Origin: Candidatus Thorarchaeota archaeon SMTZ1-45
GTDB lineage: Archaea > Asgardarchaeota > Thorarchaeia > Thorarchaeales > Thorarchaeaceae
Assembly: GCA_001563335.1 (NCBI GenBank)
Contig: LRSL01000037.1
Location: 1 to 53,151 of the forward strand
Reading direction: 5' to 3'
DNA: 53,151 nt
The position numbers and the translations under genes were made by a program. This document shows positions 17,295 through 25,750 of the stretch, one piece after another. A model generated the notes under the pieces. That model saw nothing but the letters and a program-made list of their open reading frames with translations, was not told the DNA's origin and searched no databases. Position 1 is the stretch's first letter. Every line of letters starts with the position of its first letter.

Positions 17295-18395
17295 CTACCT
17301 CCTCAGAATTTTCCTCATGAAACCAATAATCCTCTGGTCTCTAGAATGTGTAGCAAACTCGTCATGGCTTCGAATAGGCATCTCCATGAACTCCTCAAAC
17401 TGCTCTTCTGTAATTTTCATTCCTTTCAAAAAGAGCTGTTTCTCTCTTGCTATCTCCTCATCGGTAAAAGGTGGTTCTTTTAATAGTTCGAGTATCTCTT
17501 CTCTGGTTTTTTGACCAGAGCAAATCAATGGCGAATAGTACGCAAGTCTAAAATCAAAACCAAACCGTCTGGGGAAAATGTATGCTTCTACGAACCTAGT
17601 GTAGATATTCTCCTGATGTTTTCTCCCATAATCAGCCCAGCCCCATTCCTCTACGAGTTTCTTAATACTCTCCTCACGATTGTAGTTAATATGATTAAGC
17701 AATCGGTATGATTTTATTCCTCCCCTAGTGAGCCTCCAAGTCTTAGTTAATATGCCAAGGAATTTCGTGTTCTTGAGCGGAATGGTTCCAAACTTCTTGT
17801 GTATTGATCTAATGTTCTTATCATCATGTTGAGTATACACCCATGCTAATGGCATGATTCCTTCAGTTGCCCAATTTCCTCCTGATAGAATTGTTTTGAT
17901 GCCATACTTATCCATGACTTCATGTAATGTTGCAACAATGAGATGATCTGTTACTGCCTCAAGACCCTGAACACCTGCTTTAAAGTATGAGAGAGTAATG
18001 TCGCCAAACTCCTCTTCATCAACATGGACATGCTCAAAATCAAAGCCAGTCTTTTCAACGATAGTCTTCACGTTGTGCTTTGCTTCATTGGTATTCCATC
18101 CATCATCAACATGAAGCAATAGGACATTAAGATCATGTTTCTTTGCAAGATATGCCACCATTCCAGAGTCTATTCCACCGCTAATACCAACAATGGCATC
18201 ATATCTGCTAGGTGAATTTTGCTTGATTTCTGATATGACCTTCTCGATTGGCCTTTTATCAATCCTAGTTTCCCATACATCAAACCACTCTGTGCAGTGA
18301 TTGCAGATTCCATTCTCGTCAAATATGATGTTTGGATCAGTAGTGTCCATCACACATCGATTACATCTTTGATATTCCCTTGATGTCATTTTCAT
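17295..18395 (-). CDS. N-acetyl sugar amidotransferase (WbuX/PseA/WbpG family), copy 2
   Basis: 366 residues. Two CxxC pairs (Cys11/14, Cys31/34) in CNRCVMDTTDPN and CNHC form the N-terminal zinc-binding-like cap of the family. The PP-loop SGGIDSG at 72-78 binds ATP. The conserved LSGGNWATEGIMPLAW, HKKFGTIPL and HDEFATHSRD blocks are all present. Family members convert an N-acetyl group on a sugar to an acetamidino group, using ammonia delivered by HisH/HisF-like partners. It is 45-50% alike by eye to the upstream copy, which points to an old duplication and different target sugars or positions. The start may be Met1 or Met3. It is followed after 24 bases by the asparagine-synthase-like gene. 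Confidence 0.88.
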   Translation of the reverse strand: MKMTSREYQRCNRCVMDTTDPNIIFDENGICNHCTEWFDVWETRIDKRPIEKVISEIKQNSPSRYDAIVGISGGIDSGMVAYLAKKHDLNVLLLHVDDGWNTNEAKHNVKTIVEKTGFDFEHVHVDEEEFGDITLSYFKAGVQGLEAVTDHLIVATLHEVMDKYGIKTILSGGNWATEGIMPLAWVYTQHDDKNIRSIHKKFGTIPLKNTKFLGILTKTWRLTRGGIKSYRLLNHINYNREESIKKLVEEWGWADYGRKHQENIYTRFVEAYIFPRRFGFDFRLAYYSPLICSGQKTREEILELLKEPPFTDEEIAREKQLFLKGMKITEEQFEEFMEMPIRSHDEFATHSRDQRIIGFMRKILRR

Positions 18396-18553
18396 ATCTC
18401 TAGACCTGATTGTTATAGCATAAACAGCTTGGACGAACTTTGAAGTCCTTTTATTCTCTTTGCATAGAGGACATCAAAGTGGATTGTTTCAGATAATATG
18501 TTATTAGATTTCCAATCAAGTACCGAACTTTTCCTAGAATACATGATACACTT

Positions 18554-19645
18554 CTAGTCTGCACCTAAGAGCCTTCGTATCCAACCATCAGTCTTGTACT
18601 CATCATGTTGCTTTATTGGAAGGTTCATTATTCTCTCAAATTCCTGTTCAGACCACCCAAATTTCTTTAGAACATATTCGGTGTCTCGTTTCAATTCCTT
18701 CTCATCATAGAGTGATTCCTGCAACACACTCAGTGCTTCAGTCCGATCAATCTGCCCGGATAGAATTAAGGTAGACAAATGGGCTTTTCGTTTATCAATA
18801 TTAAATTTGGTTGGGAGAATGTAAGATTGATAGAATTTTGTGAAGATGGACTCGTGATGTTTCCCACCATAGTCCTCCCAGCCAAGACTCTCAATTAGAA
18901 ATCTCTTTGCTTCTTCACGGTTATAGTCGATATAATTCAGAAATGGAACTGTTTGTATACCCTTTACTTTTCGAAGATAAATCAGACGTAAGAAACCAAG
19001 CATGGGGTAGGTCTTTAGTCTTTTAGTACCAAATTTCTTATGTATGTCCTTTAAATTGGTGAGATCATTTTTTATCCATACCCAACTTCTTGGCATTATG
19101 CCTTCCGTTGCATAATTCGTACCACCCAGTATGCACTTTATTCCTCTCTTCGCACATAGATTACGTATCATTGCCATAATCGCATGATCTGAGGCAACCT
19201 CGATATCAACTACTGACGCCTTGAAATAAGCCAACTGTAAGTCCTTAAATTCCTCCCAATCAATCACATGTGTGTAGAGGTCAACATCTAAATTATTCAA
19301 AACGCGTTCGATATTGGTGACTGCCAGTCTAGAGTCCCAGCCATTGTCTAAATGAACTGCTAGTGGTCTTAGACCAAGCTCAGTTGCTTGATAGACCATG
19401 AATGTACTATCAACTCCCCCTGAGATGCCCGCAATACAGTCATACGGCTTGTTCTTTCCATTCATCTTAATCTCTGTAACTATTTGATCTAGTTTCTTCT
19501 TTCTTTCATCTTCAGGTAGAATGAATTGGTCCATTTGTGAAAGATAATTTGTGCAATGATTGCATACTCCATTCTCATCGAATGTGATTTTGGGATCTGT
19601 TGTGTCCATTACACAGCGTGTACACATTTGATATTCCCTATTCAT
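18554..19645 (-). CDS. N-acetyl sugar amidotransferase (WbuX/PseA/WbpG family), copy 1
   Basis: 363 residues, full length. Cys8/11 and Cys28/31 form the paired CxxC motifs, and SGGVDS (75-80) is the ATP PP-loop. LGGTNYATEGIMPRSW, IHKKFGTKRLK and IKQHDEYKTDGW match the same blocks in copy 2. It follows the HisF-like gene by 16 bases, the classic WbuX-Y-Z arrangement. It is therefore the copy most directly paired with the ammonia channel. The substrate is inferred to be a nonulosonic or diacetamido sugar made by the adjacent pathway, giving an acetamidino group. A 158-base gap without strong promoter signals separates it from copy 2. Confidence 0.9.
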   Translation of the reverse strand: MNREYQMCTRCVMDTTDPKITFDENGVCNHCTNYLSQMDQFILPEDERKKKLDQIVTEIKMNGKNKPYDCIAGISGGVDSTFMVYQATELGLRPLAVHLDNGWDSRLAVTNIERVLNNLDVDLYTHVIDWEEFKDLQLAYFKASVVDIEVASDHAIMAMIRNLCAKRGIKCILGGTNYATEGIMPRSWVWIKNDLTNLKDIHKKFGTKRLKTYPMLGFLRLIYLRKVKGIQTVPFLNYIDYNREEAKRFLIESLGWEDYGGKHHESIFTKFYQSYILPTKFNIDKRKAHLSTLILSGQIDRTEALSVLQESLYDEKELKRDTEYVLKKFGWSEQEFERIMNLPIKQHDEYKTDGWIRRLLGAD

Positions 19646-19661
19646 TGCATTTTCCTCTGAG

Positions 19662-20420
19662 TTAGGTCAGATACTGCCTCAACTCATCCTGGGTTGGATA
19701 ATTGATTAAAACAGCTCTATATGGTCCATGAAAGACAAACATACTTCCAGCAGACACTGCTGAGGCGCCTCCATTTACTATTGCCTCCTTGAAATGCTCA
19801 AGACTTCCAGCTCCACCACAAGCAACTACTGGAATATTCACGGCAGACGCTACAGACTTAATCAGTCCAATATCGTATCCTTTCATTGTGCCATCACGGT
19901 CTATAGAATTAAGAAATATCTCTCCTGCGCCTGCTGATTCAACCATTTTAGCAAATTCCATTGGATTAAGTCCTGTATTTACTGTTCCAGAATGAGTGAA
20001 GACTCGATTTCCTCCTATTCTAGTATTCTTAACATCAATAGAAACAACAACGCTTTGACTCCCAAATAGATTGGCAGCTTTTCTTACGAGTTCCAAGTCA
20101 GTAGCTGCTGAATTGAAAATTACTTTTTCTGACCCCATCTTGAGAATTTTACTAGCAATATCGACACTATGAATTCCTCCTCCATATCCAAAAGGCATGA
20201 AGCATTCAGTAGCGATATCATGAATTAGATCCATCTGTGGTTCTCGCTTCTCAAGTGTAGCAGTTATGTCTAGAAAGACTAATTCATCAACTTCCTTATC
20301 GTTAAAGATTCTGACTGCATTAATCGGGTCACCAACGTATGTTGGATCCTTGAACTTGATTGTTTTTACTAGACCTTGACCGTGGAGTAACAAGCACGGA
20401 ATCACTCTTGTTAGAAGCAT
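19662..20420 (-). CDS. HisF-like subunit of sugar amidotransferase (WbuZ-type)
   Basis: TIM-barrel protein of 252 residues beginning LTRVIPCLLLHGQGLVKTIKF. The catalytic aspartates of HisF appear as LVFLDITAT and SIDRDGTMKGYD, and the phosphate-binding GYGGGI and ACGGAG loops are kept. The LLLHGQGLVKT lead-in and YVGDPINAVRIFN are features of WbuZ/HisF2 proteins in glycan clusters rather than true histidine enzymes. It would channel ammonia from the HisH-like subunit to the sugar amidotransferase. No other histidine genes are nearby. The ATG at 20420 shares its A with the HisH stop (TAATG), which supports this start; a GTG two codons upstream is also open. Confidence 0.88.
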   Translation of the reverse strand: MLLTRVIPCLLLHGQGLVKTIKFKDPTYVGDPINAVRIFNDKEVDELVFLDITATLEKREPQMDLIHDIATECFMPFGYGGGIHSVDIASKILKMGSEKVIFNSAATDLELVRKAANLFGSQSVVVSIDVKNTRIGGNRVFTHSGTVNTGLNPMEFAKMVESAGAGEIFLNSIDRDGTMKGYDIGLIKSVASAVNIPVVACGGAGSLEHFKEAIVNGGASAVSAGSMFVFHGPYRAVLINYPTQDELRQYLT

Positions 20421-21034
20421 TAACACAACTCCACGAAATTTCCTAGCAATTTCATTCCAAATTTGTGGCTCTTCTCAGGATGAAATTGTACTCCGTATAT
20501 GTTGTCTCGAATCACTGAAGACGTAAAGGTAATTCCATAATCTGTTGTTGCAAGAACATTTTCTTCATTAGAACATTTCACATGATATGAATGCACAAAA
20601 TAGAATCGTGCCTCCTCATACATTCCCTCAAAGAGACAAGAGTCTTGCGCAGTGTGTATGGTATTCCATCCCATGTGTGGAATTCTTAAGCTTTGTTCAT
20701 TATCAAAACGAAAACGGAATGTATCTGCTTCTATCCAACTGAGACCCTCAAGCACTCCTTCTTCACTTTTTCTAGATAGTATCTGCATTCCCAAACAAAT
20801 CCCAAGAATAGGTACACGGTTCTCCAAAACTAGTCTATTCAAGACAGGTATCATCTTTTGAGTTTGTAAATTGGTCATGGCTAAATCGAATGCACCAACT
20901 CCTGGGAGGATTAGCTTCTCAGCATTTTCAATTGTTTCCAAGTCTGAGGTTATTTCCGCCTTGTAATCCATTCTTTCAAGCATATTCAGGATAGATCCAA
21001 GATTCCCCATTCCAAAATCAATTATTGTTATCAT
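20420..21034 (-). CDS. HisH-like glutaminase subunit (WbuY-type)
   Basis: Class I glutamine amidotransferase of 204 residues. GICLGMQ carries the nucleophile Cys80, and YGVQFHPEKSH supplies the catalytic His and Glu. The start at 21034 gives MITIIDFGMGNLGS, the normal HisH N-terminus. An in-frame ATG at 21088 would add 18 residues without family support, and it lies upstream of the start site expected from a minus-strand TATA box (21091-21098). It hydrolyses glutamine and passes ammonia to the HisF-like partner. It is the first gene of the minus-strand amidotransferase operon, and it could also supply the glutaminase-less asparagine synthase. Confidence 0.9.
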   Translation of the reverse strand: MITIIDFGMGNLGSILNMLERMDYKAEITSDLETIENAEKLILPGVGAFDLAMTNLQTQKMIPVLNRLVLENRVPILGICLGMQILSRKSEEGVLEGLSWIEADTFRFRFDNEQSLRIPHMGWNTIHTAQDSCLFEGMYEEARFYFVHSYHVKCSNEENVLATTDYGITFTSSVIRDNIYGVQFHPEKSHKFGMKLLGNFVELC

Positions 21035-21374
21035 ATGAATGGCAAGACCTTTGCATGGATTGGTTATATTCCAGAGCCTTGCGTTCACAACTAATAAACA
21101 GATTCATTGAATATGTGTCATCTCTTAGACCTGATTCAGAATCCTCTGCTTGCAGACACGACTATTTGGCGCCAAAGATGAACTCTCTTTGAATTATATT
21201 CACAAAAGTAATCCCCATTTCATACCCAGAGTAGTATGTAGGTATTATGTACGTCATTTGTAGCTATTTTCTGGGTTTGACCTATATTTTATATGATAGT
21301 GATGTCTATTCTCCAATGGAAGTTGAGGTCGGTTGATGTGCCGTCTCAATCCAGCAACAGCGAGTTGAGGTAAT
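21035..21374. promoter_or_regulatory. Divergent promoter region of 340 bases
   Basis: This gap separates the amidotransferase operon from the plus-strand 249-residue gene. On the minus strand TTTATTAG at 21091-21098 is a reasonable TATA box, with the HisH start about 57 bases downstream. On the plus strand TATATTTTATAT at 21283-21294 is a strong TATA-like element, placing a start site near 21315 and a leader of about 60 bases. The middle (21110-21240) holds no convincing ORF, RNA gene or repeat. Confidence 0.5.
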
Positions 21375-22124
21375 TTGAGCCAAAGCACAACAAAGAAGCC
21401 AAAACCACAACCAGTTCAGGTTCGTGGTCTAGGTCTATCTATTAGACTGTTTAGAATGAGCAATATGAATCTAACTCCAAACCAGCTAGCAGCTAAAATG
21501 AAAGATCTCGTCTATGCACCAACGACTGGAAAAGTAAAGAAGCTTGGAGCTGGTTTTAGTAATGTAAAGATTGAGGGGAAAACTGTCACTGCTGACTTTA
21601 TGGCCGATTTTCGCATTCTCGTTCGGTCTTTTGGAAAGGATGGCTTCTCTACAATGCCTTACTATTCTGTTGATAATGGATCAGTACTTGTAAAGTTTGA
21701 TCGGAAAACTATGGAAGTAAGGGGATCTGAGAGAGTTGCCAGTAGAATTAGAAGAATACTGGTTGAGCAATCTGGAGCAACAATAGAACCACTCAGTCTG
21801 AACGGTGGTGCAAAGAAACTTTATGACATGGCCACTGATGTGGATGCTGTCCTCGTGACTGGTGTAGAAAAAGGAAATCTCACCCAAGCTGAATTCAAGG
21901 GCGGTGGTCTCCAGAGTGAAGAAGAGGTGGGAATGTATACACGCCGGTACAAGGGTTCGGTCGCGAGATTCAGGGGGATGTTTGAATATCCAAGTCCACG
22001 AACATCGTTGAAGACATCAGTTAATGGTCCAGCTGGTTCCGTCATGATATGGACAAGTGATGAAATAAGTGAAAGAAACGTCCGCTGGATTGTAAAGCTG
22101 ATGGAAGACTCAGCACCACCTTGA
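21375..22124 (+). CDS. Unrecognised 249-residue protein
   Basis: I do not recognise the family. The first 15 residues are basic and polar (SQSTTKKPKPQPVQ). A folded region follows with alternating strands (VRGLGLSIRLFRM, FSNVKIEGKTVTADFMADFRI, SVLVKFDRKTMEVRG) and ends with a conserved-looking MIWTSDEISERNVRWIVKLM. The overall pattern of two similar alpha/beta halves is loosely reminiscent of TBP-like or steroidogenic folds, but no motif proves it. No membrane segment or catalytic signature. It starts with TTG at 21375 after a GAGGTAA SD, under its own strong promoter. A hairpin terminator follows. Confidence 0.75.
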   Translation: MSQSTTKKPKPQPVQVRGLGLSIRLFRMSNMNLTPNQLAAKMKDLVYAPTTGKVKKLGAGFSNVKIEGKTVTADFMADFRILVRSFGKDGFSTMPYYSVDNGSVLVKFDRKTMEVRGSERVASRIRRILVEQSGATIEPLSLNGGAKKLYDMATDVDAVLVTGVEKGNLTQAEFKGGGLQSEEEVGMYTRRYKGSVARFRGMFEYPSPRTSLKTSVNGPAGSVMIWTSDEISERNVRWIVKLMEDSAPP

Positions 22125-22157
22125 GAGAGATAATTGGCTCAAACTTAGTACAGAAGA

Positions 22158-22177
22158 TATGGGCTTACGAGCCCATA
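22158..22177. terminator. Bidirectional hairpin terminator
   Basis: TATGGGCT (22158-22165) and AGCCCATA (22170-22177) form a perfect 8-bp stem around a TACG loop, midway between two convergent genes. No long T tract follows on either strand, so the terminator role is inferred from position. Confidence 0.55.
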
Positions 22178-22200
22178 CCCCTATCTACTTCTAGGTATTT

Positions 22201-22497
22201 TCACATCCAATCCTTTGCTTCCCTTTTTACAGCAATAATGGTACGAGTGTTATCTATATACCATCTTGTCTTATCTCTGAAGATTGGCCAGAACTCAAAG
22301 AATGTCTGTGGGTCCTCAGTTTCGAGCAAGAGGAACCCACTCCAGTCAGAACCCCATGCGTACTTGTAATCGCCAATGATCTTGAGATGCTCAGGCCAGC
22401 TTCCCTTTGAAAACTCATCCCAAAACTCCCTCGCTTTCCCTGCCTGTTCAGGAGTCATCATTTGAAACCGGTAGAATACAATGAACGCATATGTCAT
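22201..22497 (-). CDS. Small DUF3303-like alpha/beta-barrel protein
   Basis: About 98 residues from the ATG at 22497, starting MTYAFIVFYRFQMMTPEQ. A central GSWPEHLKIIGDYKYAWGSDWSG is followed by FLLLETEDPQTFFEFWPIF and TRTIIAV. The pattern of an IVFYRF strand, a helix and a substrate-contact strand with a C-terminal ETED matches the dimeric alpha-beta barrel DUF3303 group. The open frame extends 27 codons upstream, but that part is hydrophobic and not family-like, so the shorter start was chosen. Function in the family is unknown; related folds act as small ligand-binding or monooxygenase-like proteins. Confidence 0.6.
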   Translation of the reverse strand: MTYAFIVFYRFQMMTPEQAGKAREFWDEFSKGSWPEHLKIIGDYKYAWGSDWSGFLLLETEDPQTFFEFWPIFRDKTRWYIDNTRTIIAVKREAKDWM

Positions 22498-22610
22498 CCA
22501 AACCACAATAAAACTTGGATGTCCGCCAATTAAAAACATTAGGACTGTTTCAATGTTAGGACTAGAAGTCGGTTTCACCTTCGATGGATTAAAAAGATGA
22601 AGAATGGACC

Positions 22611-23357
22611 GTGATATCGAAGGACATGCCTCCTGCTTCAGATGACATTCTTAGACGAGATTTTCAGCATGGCAAGGTAGCCTATGGCTTTCAGTGGAAT
22701 ACAGCACATCATAAAGACCTAGGACATACAATCGGAGACTTAGCATCGCTATGGGCACATCTGAATTCAATCCTGACTGGCAACATTCCTGCTAATCCAT
22801 TCATGGATCCTTTCTATACACGAGCATCTCGGTTACGTTTCTCGGACATGTCAAAAACAGAAAAGATTGGACTTAGAAAAAAACTCCGGCGTACAGGAGT
22901 TCTCACCTCTAGCATCGAGGATGATTTGGTGAATCTACTTAGAGATTACCACAGATCGAGAAATGAACTCAGCTATTGCGCAAATCATAGTATATTGAAA
23001 GAGTTTATCCTGAACGATCCAAACACAATTGCCATAGAGGTCCCTGTCTGGTCTGAACGGTATAAGCTAACAGGTCATGTGGACTTAATTCGTTATAATA
23101 ATAGTTTCATACAAGTGTGCGACTACAAACCAGGACCTTTGGAACAGACAAAAAGTCGGTTCATGGAGTCGATTCCACAAGTTTCAGCTTATGGTGAGAT
23201 GCTAGCGCACCATCTTGCTAATACCCTTCGGTCTGCATTTGAAGCTCCTCTCCTACCACGTATCAACTGTTGCGTATTTGATACTCACTCCTGTTGGCAC
23301 TTTGGATCTGAACTATTTGTACAGCTTGAAACAATGGGAAAAATTTCTGGTCTTTAG
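22611..23357 (+). CDS. PD-(D/E)XK nuclease candidate, RecB/Cas4-like
   Basis: 248 residues. The core reads IEVPVWSERYKLTGHVDLI followed by IQVCDYKPG, so Glu143, Asp158 and Asp171-x-Lys173 match the RecB-like nuclease signature. A following QVSAY (190-194) fits the QxxxY motif of RecB-type nucleases. The N-terminal 130 residues are helical, including SKTEKIGLRKKLRR. There are no four clustered cysteines, so it is not a Cas4 with an iron-sulfur cluster. It is a single gene with a GTG start (an ATG five codons in is possible) and no cas genes nearby. It ends by overlapping the convergent transglutaminase-fold gene by four bases. A role in DNA repair or processing is inferred. Confidence 0.65.
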   Translation: MISKDMPPASDDILRRDFQHGKVAYGFQWNTAHHKDLGHTIGDLASLWAHLNSILTGNIPANPFMDPFYTRASRLRFSDMSKTEKIGLRKKLRRTGVLTSSIEDDLVNLLRDYHRSRNELSYCANHSILKEFILNDPNTIAIEVPVWSERYKLTGHVDLIRYNNSFIQVCDYKPGPLEQTKSRFMESIPQVSAYGEMLAHHLANTLRSAFEAPLLPRINCCVFDTHSCWHFGSELFVQLETMGKISGL

Positions 23358-24190
23358 AACTTTGAATTTTTCAAAATTGTCATCCTTACTTCTTCTTCGA
23401 CCCAAGGTGCTTCAGATGCAATTCCACTCCATTTCAGATGAATTGTTGGTCTTTCTGAAACAAGCCCTTCTCGGATTCTTGAGAAATAGTTTTCTGACAT
23501 CGTACCAAAATTACCAAGAGCTGGGTCTACAGGAATCCATCCATTTCTCTCAAGGAACATCTCACACCATGCATGCGGTTCAGGTTCTGGTCCATCTCGA
23601 TAATAATGACCTACAATTCTCCGAGCTGGAATTCTTACTGCCCGTAGTAATGCAATAAATAGGTCTGCATGTTCATCACAGTCTCCTTCTTTTTCTCTAA
23701 CTGCGCGAGCAGCTCCAATACGTTCATCAAGATGGGTCTTGAGCTTCATACTATTACGTACCATTTGGAAAACAAGTCTAGCGTATGACTCATTATCCCC
23801 AGTTCTCTCAGCCGCCCTTTGAGATAATTCTTGGACTAATGGGTCGTTAATTTCCCAATATTTCTGCATAGAACAATATATTCCTCTGGTCTTTGCCACT
23901 CGTTCTTCGGTGGTTGTTTGAGGTTCCATTAACCAGTCTCGGGTGATTGTATCAATTCGTAGCTCAACAGTTGGTGAGAAACTCTCTCCTGGATTTAATT
24001 CTGGAACCTTGATGACCGCAACCATATTCTTCTCTGCTTTTTCTGTGACTCTAGCTGGTGGAAAGACGTCAATCATCTCTACAAACTGATTCTCTATATC
24101 GGTAAAGAGATGCCAGATCATCATTCCGCGTTTTAGCTTTGAAGAACCACGATTATGCACATTAGCTTGCATCTCAATCTTAAGGCGCAT
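23354..24190 (-). CDS. Transglutaminase-fold protein (putative cysteine protease)
   Basis: 278 residues. The triad is visible as Cys171 in EGDCDEHADLF, His206 in EPEPHAWCEMFL and Asp222 in WIPVDPALG, the standard transglutaminase-like pattern. The N-terminal 95 residues look like a beta-sandwich (EMQANVHNRG, VAVIKVPELNPGE, VELRIDTITRDW), as in archaeal transglut-core proteins. No signal peptide is evident, so it is probably cytoplasmic. Archaeal and bacterial members are usually proteases or peptidases rather than cross-linkers. The partner and substrate are unknown. Its promoter region is shared with the divergent coiled-coil gene. Confidence 0.85.
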   Translation of the reverse strand: MRLKIEMQANVHNRGSSKLKRGMMIWHLFTDIENQFVEMIDVFPPARVTEKAEKNMVAVIKVPELNPGESFSPTVELRIDTITRDWLMEPQTTTEERVAKTRGIYCSMQKYWEINDPLVQELSQRAAERTGDNESYARLVFQMVRNSMKLKTHLDERIGAARAVREKEGDCDEHADLFIALLRAVRIPARRIVGHYYRDGPEPEPHAWCEMFLERNGWIPVDPALGNFGTMSENYFSRIREGLVSERPTIHLKWSGIASEAPWVEEEVRMTILKNSKF

Positions 24191-24302
24191 GGTGTTTTCA
24201 CAGGTTCCTTAGATGTTTCAGGCTTAACTCGAATAGATTTATGTATTGTCTGGCTAACTTACCATTAGTCCTTTCTGAAAATGACGAACATGAGGTCTTC
24301 GC

Positions 24303-25742
24303 ATGGCAAAAGAACCTGACAAAAAACCTACTGGGGATAAAGGTGTCGTAGATGAGCTTCTTACGGAGCTTGGTGTTGACGATGAGATGCGACAGGAGCT
24401 CATAGATTCTGGTCGCATGACAAGTGATGTCATGAGAGTGGAATCTGCAGATCAGGTTCGTCGAAGAATGGAGATTGATAAAAGCATAGAGCGGCTTCAA
24501 GACAGTATTGGCCATCTTGAACGGAACATCATGACCGTTGATAGCTCGATCGATCGCATTGAAAGAGACCTCGTTCCTGTTGTTTTATCATTCTTGGTTG
24601 GCTTGAAAGGAAACCTAGTAAGTATGAGAGGGGATATCGTTACCCGAAGTAAACGGGCTGCGAAGACAAATCTTCAGGTGACTTACATAGATAATGATGT
24701 GAAGCCTATTGTAGATCAGGAGTTTCACAAAGTCGAGGAATCTCTGACTTCAGGCATGTCAACACCAATCCTTGAGAAAGTCCGAGATTTGACAGAGGGT
24801 CTTAAGGAAGCTATGAAAGTGACCTACGAAGAACTGTCTAATCTTAAAGCGAATATTGATGATTATACGCAGCGGTCAACCACTGAGGTTGAATTCCTTT
24901 CATCAGAGTTGGGACTGAAACCAAAGGTTGAGGTCCCAAAGGATATCGCTGAGAAAATGAAGATACTTGAGAGACGAATAGATGAGCTTTCTCAAGAACT
25001 TAGTATCTCCCAACAGAAAGTTGAAACCAGAAACTCTGAGATTGAGAATCTTCGTAAAGATAATGCATTGCTCAAGGTGATTAACGAGGAGCTTGAGGAG
25101 GATCTGGCAAAACTAAAGGCAGCACCTCAAGCAGATCTAGAAGCTCTCACTGAACTTAGATCGACTGTAAAAACACTGGAAGCATCACGTGACCTTCTTC
25201 AAGAGAAGGTCAATGAGGTTGAAGCACGAGCAATAACGGCTGAACAAAAAGGAAAGATGTACTCAGATCAAATCGCTAAGAAAGATCTTGAGATTGGTGA
25301 TTTGAAGACAAAGGTTAGGCAGCTTGAGGACGAAAAAGCGAAAACCGCTACTCGTTTGACTGAGATTGAAGAAATCCGAGCTCGTCTTAGATCATATGAG
25401 TCTGGTGACAAGGCTAGAGAACTTGAAAGGCTCAAGACTGAATTCGAGCGGGCATCAGCCAACCTTCAAAGGACCACAAATGATCTAAATGAAACTAAAG
25501 CCAAACTTGCACATACTCAAGAGACCCTTGAAGGCTATCTAGATCTTATGGATAGTACAGAGAAGACAAAGGCATTCTTGATGGTGGAGGAGCATGGTGA
25601 AATGTCCATTCGGGAGATTGCCAGATCTTTAGGTGTGGCGCCTGCAATAGTAATGAAATGGGCTGATGAGTTTCAAACATTAGGTATAGCTTGGGTTGTA
25701 GATGGTCAGACTCTAGTCCATCGTGATTACAAGAAAGAGTAA
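24303..25742 (+). CDS. Long coiled-coil protein with C-terminal winged-helix-like domain
   Basis: 479 residues. After a charged N-terminus, residues 55-100 and 200-410 show strong heptad periodicity typical of a long coiled coil. The last 60 residues (AFLMVEEHGEMSIREIARS, then PAIVMKWADEFQTLGIAWV) look like a winged helix-turn-helix. The whole resembles an SMC-like arm without ATPase heads, joined to a DNA- or protein-binding domain. A smaller protein of the same layout is encoded at 32370-33050. No catalytic motif. The ATG at 24303 follows a GAGG and an AT-rich promoter shared with the divergent gene. A cytoskeletal, chromosome-organising or regulatory role is possible but unproven. Confidence 0.75.
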   Translation: MAKEPDKKPTGDKGVVDELLTELGVDDEMRQELIDSGRMTSDVMRVESADQVRRRMEIDKSIERLQDSIGHLERNIMTVDSSIDRIERDLVPVVLSFLVGLKGNLVSMRGDIVTRSKRAAKTNLQVTYIDNDVKPIVDQEFHKVEESLTSGMSTPILEKVRDLTEGLKEAMKVTYEELSNLKANIDDYTQRSTTEVEFLSSELGLKPKVEVPKDIAEKMKILERRIDELSQELSISQQKVETRNSEIENLRKDNALLKVINEELEEDLAKLKAAPQADLEALTELRSTVKTLEASRDLLQEKVNEVEARAITAEQKGKMYSDQIAKKDLEIGDLKTKVRQLEDEKAKTATRLTEIEEIRARLRSYESGDKARELERLKTEFERASANLQRTTNDLNETKAKLAHTQETLEGYLDLMDSTEKTKAFLMVEEHGEMSIREIARSLGVAPAIVMKWADEFQTLGIAWVVDGQTLVHRDYKKE

Positions 25743-25750
25743 GAGTAAAC

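Noticed and set aside
19662..21034. HisH and HisF as part of histidine biosynthesis
   Set aside because: No other his gene is nearby, both sequences carry WbuY/WbuZ features, and they directly precede sugar amidotransferases.
22611..23357. Cas4 nuclease
   Set aside because: The cysteines needed for the iron-sulfur cluster are absent and there are no cas genes or repeats in the window.
23215..23658. Open frame of 147 codons on the plus strand
   Set aside because: It overlaps the transglutaminase-fold gene, which has a clear catalytic triad, and the end of the nuclease gene. Its own translation has no family-like pattern.
24198..24515. Minus-strand frame of 105 codons across a divergent promoter
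   Set aside because: It covers the promoter region and the start of the coiled-coil gene; there is no SD or family match.
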